The notes under the pieces are model-generated. The model searched no databases. It saw only the letters and a program-made list of their open reading frames with translations, and had not been told where the DNA came from. Both the position numbers and the translations under genes were made by a program. Of a stretch of 64,000 nucleotides of DNA, positions 16,484-24,031 are shown piece after piece. Origin of the DNA: an uncultured Anaeromusa sp. Lineage in GTDB: Bacteria; Bacillota; Negativicutes; Anaeromusales; Anaeromusaceae. Every line of letters starts with the position of its first letter. Positions within the stretch are counted from its first letter, which is position 1. The stretch spans positions 2,472,501-2,536,500 of the forward strand of contig NZ_OY781460.1 in assembly GCF_963676855.1 (NCBI RefSeq), given 5' to 3'.

Positions 16484-17005
16484 TTATGCCTGCTGTTGTT
16501 TGGGATTCAGAATCATAATCATGTTCTTGCCTTCCAGTTTCGGATCGCGTTCTACATTGGCGATATCAGCCAATTCTTTGGCCATACGCACAAGCAAAAC
16601 TCGTCCCAATTCCGGATGGGATAATTCCCGACCGCGGAACATGATGGTCACTTTGACCTTGTCTCCATCTTCCAGAAAACGCAGGGCATTTTTTTTCTTA
16701 ACATCAAAGTCGTGATCTTCGATATTAGGCCGAAGCTTGACTTCTTTGATGGTAACAATTTTTTGTTTCTTTTTTGCTTCTTTGTCCCTTTTTTGCTGCT
16801 CATATTTGAACTTACCATAGTCCATGATACGGCATACCGGCGGACGAGCCGTCGGAGCAACTTCTACCAGGTCGAGATTTTGTTCCAGAGCCATCTGCAA
16901 TGCGTCGCGCACCTGCATGATGCCTAGCTGTTCACCTTCGGCGGTAGTTACCCGCACTTCTCTTACCCGGATCTCTTCGTTGATCCGCAAATTTTCTTTG
17001 CTAAT
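16484..17005 (-). CDS. infC: Translation initiation factor IF-3, probable AUU start
   Basis: IF-3 binds the 30S subunit, prevents premature 50S joining and proofreads the start codon. Both domains are present: an N-domain (NLRINEEIRVREVRV to about 80), a Lys-rich linker (KRDKEAKKKQK) and the C-domain (VKLRPNIEDHDFDVKKKNAL). The start chosen is ATT at 17003-17005. The strong Shine-Dalgarno GGAGGTGA lies 9 nt from ATT counting from GGAGG, whereas the ATG two codons earlier (17009-17011) abuts it with only 3 nt. AUU starts in infC are known in other bacteria, where IF-3 discriminates against them and so regulates itself. If ATG is used the protein is 175 residues. Confidence 0.93.
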   Translation of the reverse strand: MSKENLRINEEIRVREVRVTTAEGEQLGIMQVRDALQMALEQNLDLVEVAPTARPPVCRIMDYGKFKYEQQKRDKEAKKKQKIVTIKEVKLRPNIEDHDFDVKKKNALRFLEDGDKVKVTIMFRGRELSHPELGRVLLVRMAKELADIANVERDPKLEGKNMIMILNPKQQQA

Positions 17006-17011
17006 TGTCAT

Positions 17012-17160
17012 TCACCTCCGCATACATTTACAAAAAAAAAGCGGGTAGAGTCTGCACTCCACCCGCAATACACCCTTATCGTTAGGGTTCGCTAACCTGG
17101 CTCACTGCTCTAGGGCGTGGCAAGGTGAGAAGCGGATGGCTTCTTCTTGTAGATCACTTT
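17012..17160 (-). ncRNA. L20-type autoregulatory leader of infC-rpmI-rplT
   Basis: Structured 5' leader ending in a strong hairpin (17041-17066: GCGGGT stem) followed by nine T on the minus strand, just before the infC ribosome-binding site. Upstream are AAGAAGCCATCC, TTCTCACCTTG and GTGAGCCAGGTT, which I recognise as the conserved blocks of the Firmicutes L20 leader. L20 is expected to bind and favour the terminator. Confidence 0.85.
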
Positions 17161-17164
17161 TGTT

Positions 17165-17193
17165 AAGATACCACGAACTTTCACTTTTGTCAA
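17165..17193 (-). promoter_or_regulatory. Promoter of infC operon
   Basis: Perfect -35 TTGACA (17188-17193), 17-bp spacer, -10 TATCTT (17165-17170). The predicted start near 17158 gives a leader of about 150 nt, matching the L20-type leader. Confidence 0.75.
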
Positions 17194-17200
17194 TGTCATT

Positions 17201-19111
17201 TTATTTTTTGGCAGCAATTTCTGCTAACAACTGTTGTGTAAAGGCATCCGTCGCCTGGGGGCCTAAATCGCCTTCACCGCGCTTACGCACTGCCACCGTA
17301 CCGTTTTCCATTTCCTTATCCCCCACAACCAACACATAAGGGATTTTTTGCATTTGCGCTTCTCTGATTTTATAGCCTATTTTTTCGTTGCGCTCATCTA
17401 CTGTCACGCGGATATCCTGGCCCCACATTTCTTTGGCAACCTTTTTAGCATATTCCATGTGCCGGTCCGTAATGGGTAGAATTTTAACCTGCACCGGTGC
17501 CAACCAAGCCGGGAACGCGCCTGCAAAATGTTCAATCAGAATGCCAATGAATCGCTCCAGACTGCCATAAGCCACTCGATGAATCATAACTGGGCGATGT
17601 TTTTGACCGTCTTCACCGATGTAGTTCAAGTCAAAGTTTTCCGGCATCAGCATATCCAATTGAATGGTACCACACTGCCAGGTACGACCAATGGAATCGC
17701 GCAAATGAAAGTCAATTTTCGGGCCATAAAAAGCTCCGTCGCCTTCGTTGATCTTATATTCCATGCCTCGCTCATCAAGTGCGTCTTGAAGCGCTTTCGT
17801 AGCAGTTTCCCATACTTCGTCCGAGCCCATTGAGTCTTCTGGACGAGTGGACAGCTCTGCATGATAGGAAAGGCCAAAGGTGCTATATACTTCGTTGAAC
17901 AAATCAATAACGCCCTGAATTTCTTCTTTGATTTGCGCCGGCAGCATGAAGATATGCGCATCATCTTGAGTAAAGCTGCGTACACGCATCAAACCATGCA
18001 ACGCACCAGAAATTTCATGACGATGTACTAATCCCAGTTCGCAGGTGCGCAAAGGCAAATCCCTATAACTATGATACTGCGAGCGATATACAAGAATGCC
18101 GCCAGGGCAGTTCATCGGTTTTACCGCATAGCCTTCGCCATCAATCTCCGTAAAGTACATGTTTTCCCGATAATGATCCCAATGGCCGGACTGCTGCCAT
18201 AATTTCTGATTCAAAATAATTGGCGTCCTGATTTCCTGGTAACCATATTTCCGGTGCATTTTACGCCAGAAAGTTTCCAATTCGTTGCGCACTACCATAC
18301 CATTCGGGTGAAAGAAAGGAAAACCAGGGCCTTCTTCTTGCATACTGAACAAATCCAGTTCTTTGCCGAGCTTACGGTGATCCCGTTTAGCCGCTTCCTC
18401 CAACATCAACAAGTAGGCGTCTAAATCCGCTTTCTTCTCAAAGACCGTGCCGTAAATACGCTGCAGCATTTTTCTTTTTTCATCGCCTCGCCAGTAAGCG
18501 CCAGCCACCGATTGCAATTGAATGGCCTTAAGACGCCCTGTAGACAAAACATGGGGCCCAGCACACAAGTCAACAAATTCACCTTGCTCATACATGGAAA
18601 TAACCGCATCGGCCGGCAAATCCTGAATCAACTCTACTTTGTAGTCTTCGCCGCGCTCTTTGAACAAAGCAATAGCCTCTTCCCGGCTAACTTCTTTGCG
18701 TGAAATCGACAAATCTTCTTTAACGATTTTTTCCATTTCCTTTTGAATGCGTGCCAAATCTTCCGTGCTGAAAGGTTCTTCCACGTCAAAATCGTAATAG
18801 AAGCCGTTAGCAATGGCTGGGCCAATAGCAATTTTCACCTTTTTGTCACCATATAAGCGTTTGACCGCTTGAGCCAGCACATGCGAAGCGCTGTGACGCA
18901 ACGCATTGCGTCCTGCGTCCTCTTCAAACGTTAACAGCTCCACTGCCGCATCCTGATTCAATTTGCTGGCTAAATCCTTTACTTGCCCGTCCACTTTGCC
19001 CACCAGCACTTTTTTAGCTAAAGAACGGCTGAGCTGTTCCGCCAACTCACCAAGAGTAGTCCCCTGAGCCACCTCGCGAATGCTGCCGTCTTTTAATTTT
19101 ACCTGTACCAT
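17201..19111 (-). CDS. thrS: Threonyl-tRNA synthetase
   Basis: Class II synthetase of 636 residues charging tRNA-Thr. Domain order: N-terminal TGS domain (VQVKLKDGSIREV, 1-60), editing domain with HSASHVLAQAVKRL (HxxxH, about 75), catalytic core with MNCPGGILVYRS (Zn ligand Cys), motif 2 RTCELGLVHRHE, motif 3 region HRVAYGSLERFIGILIEH, and C-terminal anticodon-binding domain. The ATG at 19111 follows AAGGAGG; the upstream in-frame extension to 19180 is leader RNA. Expression is set by its T-box. Confidence 0.97.
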   Translation of the reverse strand: MVQVKLKDGSIREVAQGTTLGELAEQLSRSLAKKVLVGKVDGQVKDLASKLNQDAAVELLTFEEDAGRNALRHSASHVLAQAVKRLYGDKKVKIAIGPAIANGFYYDFDVEEPFSTEDLARIQKEMEKIVKEDLSISRKEVSREEAIALFKERGEDYKVELIQDLPADAVISMYEQGEFVDLCAGPHVLSTGRLKAIQLQSVAGAYWRGDEKRKMLQRIYGTVFEKKADLDAYLLMLEEAAKRDHRKLGKELDLFSMQEEGPGFPFFHPNGMVVRNELETFWRKMHRKYGYQEIRTPIILNQKLWQQSGHWDHYRENMYFTEIDGEGYAVKPMNCPGGILVYRSQYHSYRDLPLRTCELGLVHRHEISGALHGLMRVRSFTQDDAHIFMLPAQIKEEIQGVIDLFNEVYSTFGLSYHAELSTRPEDSMGSDEVWETATKALQDALDERGMEYKINEGDGAFYGPKIDFHLRDSIGRTWQCGTIQLDMLMPENFDLNYIGEDGQKHRPVMIHRVAYGSLERFIGILIEHFAGAFPAWLAPVQVKILPITDRHMEYAKKVAKEMWGQDIRVTVDERNEKIGYKIREAQMQKIPYVLVVGDKEMENGTVAVRKRGEGDLGPQATDAFTQQLLAEIAAKK

Positions 19112-19124
19112 TTTTACAACCTCC

Positions 19125-19375
19125 TTGCAAAAAATAAAATCCCCGCCCCTTGTAGGGACGAGGATTACTCGCGATTCCACCCTGCTTGACCCGAAAGCCC
19201 TGCTTGTTTAGGAAAGTAACGGTTCCTTTTTCCGGCCGGCTCTACTGTTGTTCAAACCGGCAGCTCTAAGGCGGTAGTCCAACGCACCATATCAGAACGC
19301 TTACAGCCGATGACGTTCTCTCTCTGCAGACATGCCTATCGTTAAACCGTATCCTTATCTTTGCTATTGATGATA
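19125..19375 (-). ncRNA. T-box leader of thrS
   Basis: Carries GGGTGGAATCGCG (reverse complement around 19170-19182), a T-box core with A-T in place of the usual A-C, followed by a terminator stem and a T-rich run just upstream of thrS. Stem I shows the AGAGAGAAC bulge and GGCTG apical-loop features. A specifier of ACT or ACC (both Thr) lies in GGACTACCGCC; I cannot choose between them by eye. Confidence 0.9.
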
Positions 19376-19383
19376 TTGCTTCG

Positions 19384-19413
19384 ATTATACTCCAATGCCT
19401 CCGGCCCTGTCAA
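19384..19413 (-). promoter_or_regulatory. Consensus promoter of thrS inside upstream gene
   Basis: Perfect -35 TTGACA (19408-19413) and perfect -10 TATAAT (19384-19389) with an 18-bp spacer. It overlaps the last codons and stop of the GRAM-like gene and directs transcription into the thrS T-box leader. Confidence 0.85.
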
Positions 19414-19732
19414 CCGGATCCAGTCGTTCCATTAGCTCCTGGTACCATTCATTCCTGCGGCGAATGACAAAGCGCAAGCTTTCCTTTTCAACCGTCTTTA
19501 CGACCAAGGCGTTAGGTATAAGCCCCAAGCTTCGAGCCGTGACCACTTGCGTCAGCGCCTCTAAGGAAACTTCTTTTAAATACTTGTGTTCCATACCCAT
19601 TACATAGCCTACAAAGACCAATCGTTCTGTAGTCAAATATAATGCGCCGTGAAGTTTCTCCGCCGCCGAATCATAATTAGCATGATCTTTTTTTATGATT
19701 TTTTCGTCCTCATGCAAAGGAAAGCTATACAT
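19385..19732 (-). CDS. GRAM/PH-like domain protein
   Basis: 115-residue soluble protein. The pattern of basic start, GALYLTTERLVFVGY (strand-turn-strand with the T-x-x-R-L-V-F signature) and later VKTVEKESLRFVIRRR-EWY resembles bacterial GRAM or PH-like folds used for membrane or protein interactions. There is no signal peptide or transmembrane helix. The ATG at 19732 follows AGGTG at 6 nt; a GTG three codons upstream is possible. Its role is unknown, and its 3' end carries the thrS promoter. Confidence 0.6.
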   Translation of the reverse strand: MYSFPLHEDEKIIKKDHANYDSAAEKLHGALYLTTERLVFVGYVMGMEHKYLKEVSLEALTQVVTARSLGLIPNALVVKTVEKESLRFVIRRRNEWYQELMERLDPVDRAGGIGV

Positions 19733-19865
19733 GCACTGCACCTGCCTGTCAAAATTCGTTCAAGACAACTTGAATTTAATTATATTCGACAAGCTTTATA
19801 AAAATCCTACTTTGAAATGAAACAGAAAAAGCTTTCTTCCTCCCATGCACTGGCTCAGGCACTCG

Positions 19866-20516
19866 CTATGCAGTAACCTGGCGCGAGATTAAGTCACCTT
19901 GGATGTCCATGGTATATTGCAATTGAGGTGCTAAGGCTTTAAAAAACTCCGTATGCCAAACTTCATGGCACTGCGCCAGGAACTGGCTGTCTGTGCCTGC
20001 TTTTTCCCAATTTGCCGCCTGTATCCAGCCGGCATTACTCCACCTTGTCAGCTTGCAGTCTTCCTGCTCCAGCCGATCCCAACGATCACACGGCATGCCG
20101 TTCAACACGTTGCCGGCAAATGCCGCGTAAGCCGCCGCCGCATCAGTGTCTTCCTGTCCGTCTTTGCGAGCGGCCAGGCCGCAAAGTTTCCCTTGAACTG
20201 CAAAAACGTCTTTTATCATGTCCTGCCCGGCCGATCCAAAGCGTGACAGCAATTCTCTAACGGCGGCGGCTTCACGCAGTTCCGCCAAATTGATCTGACG
20301 CTGCAGCCAACCGTGAATGTTGTCCGCATCAATCAGCTCCGCCAAATCCTCATCCGGCAACGGCGCTCCATAAGTCTGCCAAACCATTTCCCGTCCTTCT
20401 TCCACCATGTCGGCATCAATCTGGGCCGCCGACTCCCAAAGCAACTGTTCCCGCTCCACCAAAATACGAATTTTATGATACAGCCAGTAGTGAATAGGTC
20501 CTAAATACAAGCTCAT
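19866..20516 (-). CDS. Conserved hypothetical partner of siroheme reductase
   Basis: 216-residue soluble protein that I cannot assign to a characterised family. It starts MSLYLGPIHYWLYHKIRILV, is largely helical and acidic, and has scattered Cys and His (KLCGL, MPCDRWDRLEQEDC, CHEVWHTEFF) that could bind metal or heme. It lies 15 bp downstream of the siroheme reductase/DUF1858 gene with a good GGAGG, so the two are co-transcribed and probably act together in an anaerobic redox or nitrosative-stress function. That role is inference from context only. Confidence 0.7.
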   Translation of the reverse strand: MSLYLGPIHYWLYHKIRILVEREQLLWESAAQIDADMVEEGREMVWQTYGAPLPDEDLAELIDADNIHGWLQRQINLAELREAAAVRELLSRFGSAGQDMIKDVFAVQGKLCGLAARKDGQEDTDAAAAYAAFAGNVLNGMPCDRWDRLEQEDCKLTRWSNAGWIQAANWEKAGTDSQFLAQCHEVWHTEFFKALAPQLQYTMDIQGDLISRQVTA

Positions 20517-20531
20517 ACTGCTTCCTCCATT

Positions 20532-21494
20532 CTATTTGTTCTGTTCTTCTTTAATGCTGCGGTTTAGCGCCTCTACCAGGTCACTTACCTGTAGGCCGTG
20601 AATAGCAGCCGCTTGATGCAACGGCTCTCCCGTCGAAGACGGACAACCCAGGCAGCCTAAACCAAAAGAGCGAAAAACAGGCACCGTATGCGGATACACC
20701 CGCAGAATATCGCTGATAACCGTGTCCTCGTTCACTTTATCTCCCGGCTGGAGCTTTTCATTTAAAAGCGGCGCAGTCGTTGTTTGCTTGGGCAAAGGAA
20801 GCCCCATCTCTGTGGAATCGGATTGCTGCTGCCCGTAAAAACGGCTCAACACTTCTTTTTGAAAACTTCCAAAACTAATGCGGTCAATAAAAACGCCCAT
20901 GCGCTCTACATCAGCATTATGCTTGTAGAAGGAAACAATGACTTCGGCTATCCTCAAAGCCTCTTCTAGATTTAGAGAGCCCAGCAGCTTATCCGCCAAC
21001 CGGGGTTGTGCTCCAGCGCAGCCGCCCACATAAACATCCCAGCCGCTGTCCGTACCGATGAAGCCCACATCCTTCACATGCACCTCGGCGCAAGAATTAG
21101 GGCAGCCGGCTACGCCCATTTTAATGCGCGAAGGCATTTCTTTTTTATGGTAACGTTTATCCAGCTCCATCCCCAGCTTAATAGCGTCTTGCTTGCCGCG
21201 CTTGCAAAAGGTATCGCCCGGGCACATTTTGATACTCCTCACACAATTGGCAAAACCTAGTGCAGGCTGCATACCAAGCACATCCCATACGCCTTCCACA
21301 TCTTCCGCTTTCAAGCCAGTAATCATAATACGCTGCGCCGAGGTCAGCTTCAACACACCGCCGAACTGCTCCGCCGCTTCCGCATAACGACGCAGTATTT
21401 CCGGTTTGACAAAACCTCCCGGAAGATGCGGCGTCACGGCATAGGTTTTTTTCCCGTCTCTTATTTTTTGCAAGTTTGCACCTTTAGGCTGCAT
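20532..21494 (-). CDS. Siroheme nitrite/sulfite reductase-like protein fused to DUF1858
   Basis: 320-residue protein. Residues about 1-215 form a single nitrite/sulfite reductase half-unit: an N-terminal ferredoxin-like domain (LKLTSAQRIMITGL) and a siroheme-[4Fe-4S] motif MCPGDTFCKRG (Cys-x5-Cys) with GCPNSCAE (Cys-x3-Cys). The C-terminal ~65 residues (ISDILRVYPHTVPVFRSFGLGCLGCPSS) are a DUF1858 domain, often seen beside hybrid-cluster proteins, with its own Cys-x2-Cys pair. The small size suggests a dissimilatory-like or sensing redox protein, not a full assimilatory reductase. GGAGG precedes the ATG. A palindrome and promoter lie upstream. Confidence 0.85.
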   Translation of the reverse strand: MQPKGANLQKIRDGKKTYAVTPHLPGGFVKPEILRRYAEAAEQFGGVLKLTSAQRIMITGLKAEDVEGVWDVLGMQPALGFANCVRSIKMCPGDTFCKRGKQDAIKLGMELDKRYHKKEMPSRIKMGVAGCPNSCAEVHVKDVGFIGTDSGWDVYVGGCAGAQPRLADKLLGSLNLEEALRIAEVIVSFYKHNADVERMGVFIDRISFGSFQKEVLSRFYGQQQSDSTEMGLPLPKQTTTAPLLNEKLQPGDKVNEDTVISDILRVYPHTVPVFRSFGLGCLGCPSSTGEPLHQAAAIHGLQVSDLVEALNRSIKEEQNK

Positions 21495-21536
21495 AGCTTG
21501 TCTACCTCCTTCAACATGGCTGCTTTCTATGGTCTT

Positions 21537-21587
21537 AGTATAACCTCAAAAAGAAAAGCAGGCTGTGATATGCCTCACAGCCTGCTT
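21537..21587 (-). promoter_or_regulatory. Candidate Crp/Fnr-family operator and promoter
   Basis: Perfect 13-bp inverted repeat (21556-21568 with 21575-21587) whose core is TGTGA-TATGCC-TCACA (21564-21579). A -10 TATACT lies at 21537-21542, so +1 is predicted near 21530 and the palindrome is centred at -41.5, the class II activator position. There is no good -35, as expected for an activated promoter. Followed by T-rich DNA, it could alternatively act as a terminator hairpin. Confidence 0.6.
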
Positions 21588-21736
21588 ACATTTACCAACA
21601 TCCGCTCAACCCCAAAATTCACTGATTTCCCACAGGAATACTTTCCGCCGCATTCCCTTATCCTCATCTTTCGCGTATTTCGCAGTTCGTTAGCATCGCC
21701 CCTACAACATATTTTCCAACCGTGAAAAGTACGAAC
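21588..21736. other. Intergenic DNA between topB and siroheme reductase gene
   Basis: About 150 bp between the topB terminator and the palindrome. No convincing coding sequence, RNA structure or repeat was seen. Confidence 0.5.
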
Positions 21737-21773
21737 CAAAAAGTCTCTAAGCTGTATCCGAGCTTAGAGACTT
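21737..21773 (-). terminator. Terminator of topB
   Basis: Perfect 13-bp stem (21741-21753 with 21761-21773), 7-nt loop, followed on the minus strand by TTTTT. Confidence 0.88.
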
Positions 21774-21777
21774 CAAA

Positions 21778-23931
21778 TTAATCAAGGAATTCCATTTTCC
21801 AATTGTATCTGCCTGTATTTTCATCCTTGACATAATAGAAATAGGCAGCAAACTTGTTCCCTTTTTTACTTTTTAAGCCGCGAAAACCAACTCTGCCATT
21901 TTGCAACAACAGCTTAACCATATCGGATGATACTTGTTTTTCAAAAGAAGCAATATATTTATCATCTTTCCAGATGGTAAACTTACAGCCGTTTTTCCAG
22001 TTGCTGCAGCCAAAGGCTTTCGCTGATTCAACCACGGGGCTATTACACTCCGGGCAGAGGCCCAATACTTCAACATCTTCCGGGATAACCGCATGGGCCC
22101 CAAAGCCAGCGGCACTTTTTACATCATTAACCGATTTTATTACGAACTCAATCATCATCTTGATGAAATCGGTTTTACTGAACTTTTTCTTCTCAATATC
22201 TGATAAGGTTTTTTCTAATTTCCCCGTATACTCTAAGTCAAATAATTCTTTTACAGGAAATTTTTCAACCATCATTTTACCTAATTCGGTGCAAGCCAGG
22301 CTCTTCCCGCGAATTTCGATATAGCCGACGTCTTTTAGTTTTTTGATAGTTTCCGCCCTGGTTGCAGGAGTCCCGATGCTAAAGCCGCTCAAGATGGCAA
22401 GCATCATTTCTTCAGCATCATCTTCTTTATATTTACGGCCGCAATTCTCCATCTCTCGCAATAAAGTTTTTTCCGAATGATACTTAGGCGCCTTGCGTTT
22501 CACTTCATTTACACTGCTCTTGTGCACAAAGACCGTATCACCGTCTTCCACATGGGGCAAGGTAATTTCTTTGGAAGTTACGTTTTCGACTTTCTTCCAG
22601 CCATCGTTTAATTCTACTTTGCCTTTACTGAGAAAAACGCCTTCCAGTACCTCGCTATCGATCTTAACAACCAATTCCGTCTCTTCATATTCTGCCACAG
22701 GCATAAACTGTGCTAAAAAGCGGTTTACTACCGCCTCATAAACGATCTTTTCATCACTATTCATATTCTTCGGCAACACATAAGTCGGTATAATGGCGGA
22801 ATGGCTCTCGACCTTTTTACTGTCAAAGACTCGCTTTGATGTATGAAACACGATGTCGCTTTCAAAGGGACGCCCTTTTTTATGTGCGTTTAGTACCTTT
22901 TCTGCTTTTTCGATTAAGCTTTCATCCAATACCGAACTGGCGGTTCTAGGATAGGTAATCAACTTGTTCTCATATAATGTTTGGGCTGTCTTCAAGACTT
23001 TGTCAGAGGTCCAGCCTTTATATTTACTAGTAATATACCCTTGCAAATTCGATAAATTAAACAAGTAGGGTGCATATTCTTTTTTATAATCCACTTTTTT
23101 ACTTGTAATACGTGCCGTTTTTTCAGCTAACTCTTTTTGCAGCAGCTCCAGCTTCTCTTTGGTTTCAAATTTTTCACTTTCATTTTCATGATATACGCCT
23201 TCAAAGATGCTGTCATCCTTGATTTTAAACTCGGAAACCAATTTATAATAACTGGTTTCTTTAAAGGCTTCAATTTCTTTATCGCGATCATAAATGATCT
23301 TTAAGGTCGGCAACAATACGCGACCAACATTTAAAACCTTGATCGATTCATCGGCACGATATTTTACGGTAGCCACCGAAGTAAGGTTAATCCCAATCAG
23401 CCAGTCTGCCAGTTGCCGCCCAAACCCGGCATCTTGCAAGGAGCCCATTTCTGTATTGGAGCGTAAACTTTGCAAGCCTTTTTTCACTTCATCATTAGTC
23501 CATTCATTGAGCAACAGTCGTTCGATAGGCTTTTTTATATCCAGATAGAGGGCAATTTCATCAAAAATAATTTGTCCTTCGCGATCATCATCTGTTGCGG
23601 CAATAATCCCGTCTATATCTTCACGCAGAAGCAATCCGTTAATAATATCAACTTGTTTCTTCGCGCCGGTGTCAATTTGCTCTCTATTCCGATCAGACGA
23701 TTTGATTTTATATTTAAATTCGTTGGGTATGTAGGGGAAATACTCTAATCTCCAGCCTTTAAGCTCTTGATTATAATCTTTTACATCATATAGCTGTAGC
23801 AAGTGGCCAAAGGCCCAGGTTATTACATAGTCAGCGCCTTCAATAAATCCATCTTTCCTGATTTTTGCATTAATGGCATCGGCGATATTTCTAGCTACTG
23901 ATGGTTTTTCAGTAATAATCAATTTTTTCAT
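21778..23931 (-). CDS. topB: DNA topoisomerase III
   Basis: Type IA topoisomerase of 717 residues that passes single strands and resolves recombination or replication intermediates. The TOPRIM domain has Glu in ITEKPSVA and the D-x-D-x-E triad in TDDDREGQ, where the common Glu after Gly is Gln. The active-site Tyr is in LITYPRTASS. Near the C-terminus is a Zn-ribbon (CPECNSP...FGCSNWKNGC) and a terminal domain as in many TopB. Base and codon use are clearly AT-richer and the protein much more Lys/Glu/Ile-rich than its neighbours, suggesting horizontal acquisition. The start overlaps a seven-codon leader ORF. Confidence 0.95.
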   Translation of the reverse strand: MKKLIITEKPSVARNIADAINAKIRKDGFIEGADYVITWAFGHLLQLYDVKDYNQELKGWRLEYFPYIPNEFKYKIKSSDRNREQIDTGAKKQVDIINGLLLREDIDGIIAATDDDREGQIIFDEIALYLDIKKPIERLLLNEWTNDEVKKGLQSLRSNTEMGSLQDAGFGRQLADWLIGINLTSVATVKYRADESIKVLNVGRVLLPTLKIIYDRDKEIEAFKETSYYKLVSEFKIKDDSIFEGVYHENESEKFETKEKLELLQKELAEKTARITSKKVDYKKEYAPYLFNLSNLQGYITSKYKGWTSDKVLKTAQTLYENKLITYPRTASSVLDESLIEKAEKVLNAHKKGRPFESDIVFHTSKRVFDSKKVESHSAIIPTYVLPKNMNSDEKIVYEAVVNRFLAQFMPVAEYEETELVVKIDSEVLEGVFLSKGKVELNDGWKKVENVTSKEITLPHVEDGDTVFVHKSSVNEVKRKAPKYHSEKTLLREMENCGRKYKEDDAEEMMLAILSGFSIGTPATRAETIKKLKDVGYIEIRGKSLACTELGKMMVEKFPVKELFDLEYTGKLEKTLSDIEKKKFSKTDFIKMMIEFVIKSVNDVKSAAGFGAHAVIPEDVEVLGLCPECNSPVVESAKAFGCSNWKNGCKFTIWKDDKYIASFEKQVSSDMVKLLLQNGRVGFRGLKSKKGNKFAAYFYYVKDENTGRYNWKMEFLD

Positions 23932-23951
23932 CTTAAGCGACTAACAAACAT
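23928..23951 (-). CDS. Seven-codon leader ORF overlapping topB start
   Basis: ATG TTT GTT AGT CGC TTA AGA TGA encodes MFVSRLR. It has a strong Shine-Dalgarno AAGGAGA (23957-23963) at 6 nt, and its stop overlaps the topB ATG as ATGA. topB itself has no good ribosome-binding site, so its translation may depend on ribosomes finishing this peptide. Confidence 0.5.
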   Translation of the reverse strand: MFVSRLR

Positions 23952-23985
23952 TGTTATCTCCTTTTTTTCGTATTTCCAACTGCAA

Positions 23986-24018
23986 AATAGAAAAGCCGCC
24001 TGCTGCGGCTTTTCTATT
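23986..24018 (-). terminator. Terminator after the HD-domain gene
   Basis: Perfect 14-bp stem (23986-23999 with 24005-24018) rich in GC at the apex and with TTTTCTATTTT on the minus-strand side. Confidence 0.85.
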
Positions 24019-24031
24019 GAAACGTTTCTGT

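Noticed and set aside
21555-21590. Hairpin treated as simple terminator of a small RNA from the topB side
   Set aside because: topB already has its own terminator at 21737-21773 and no promoter is seen between; the site position relative to a -10 fits an operator better, though termination is not excluded.
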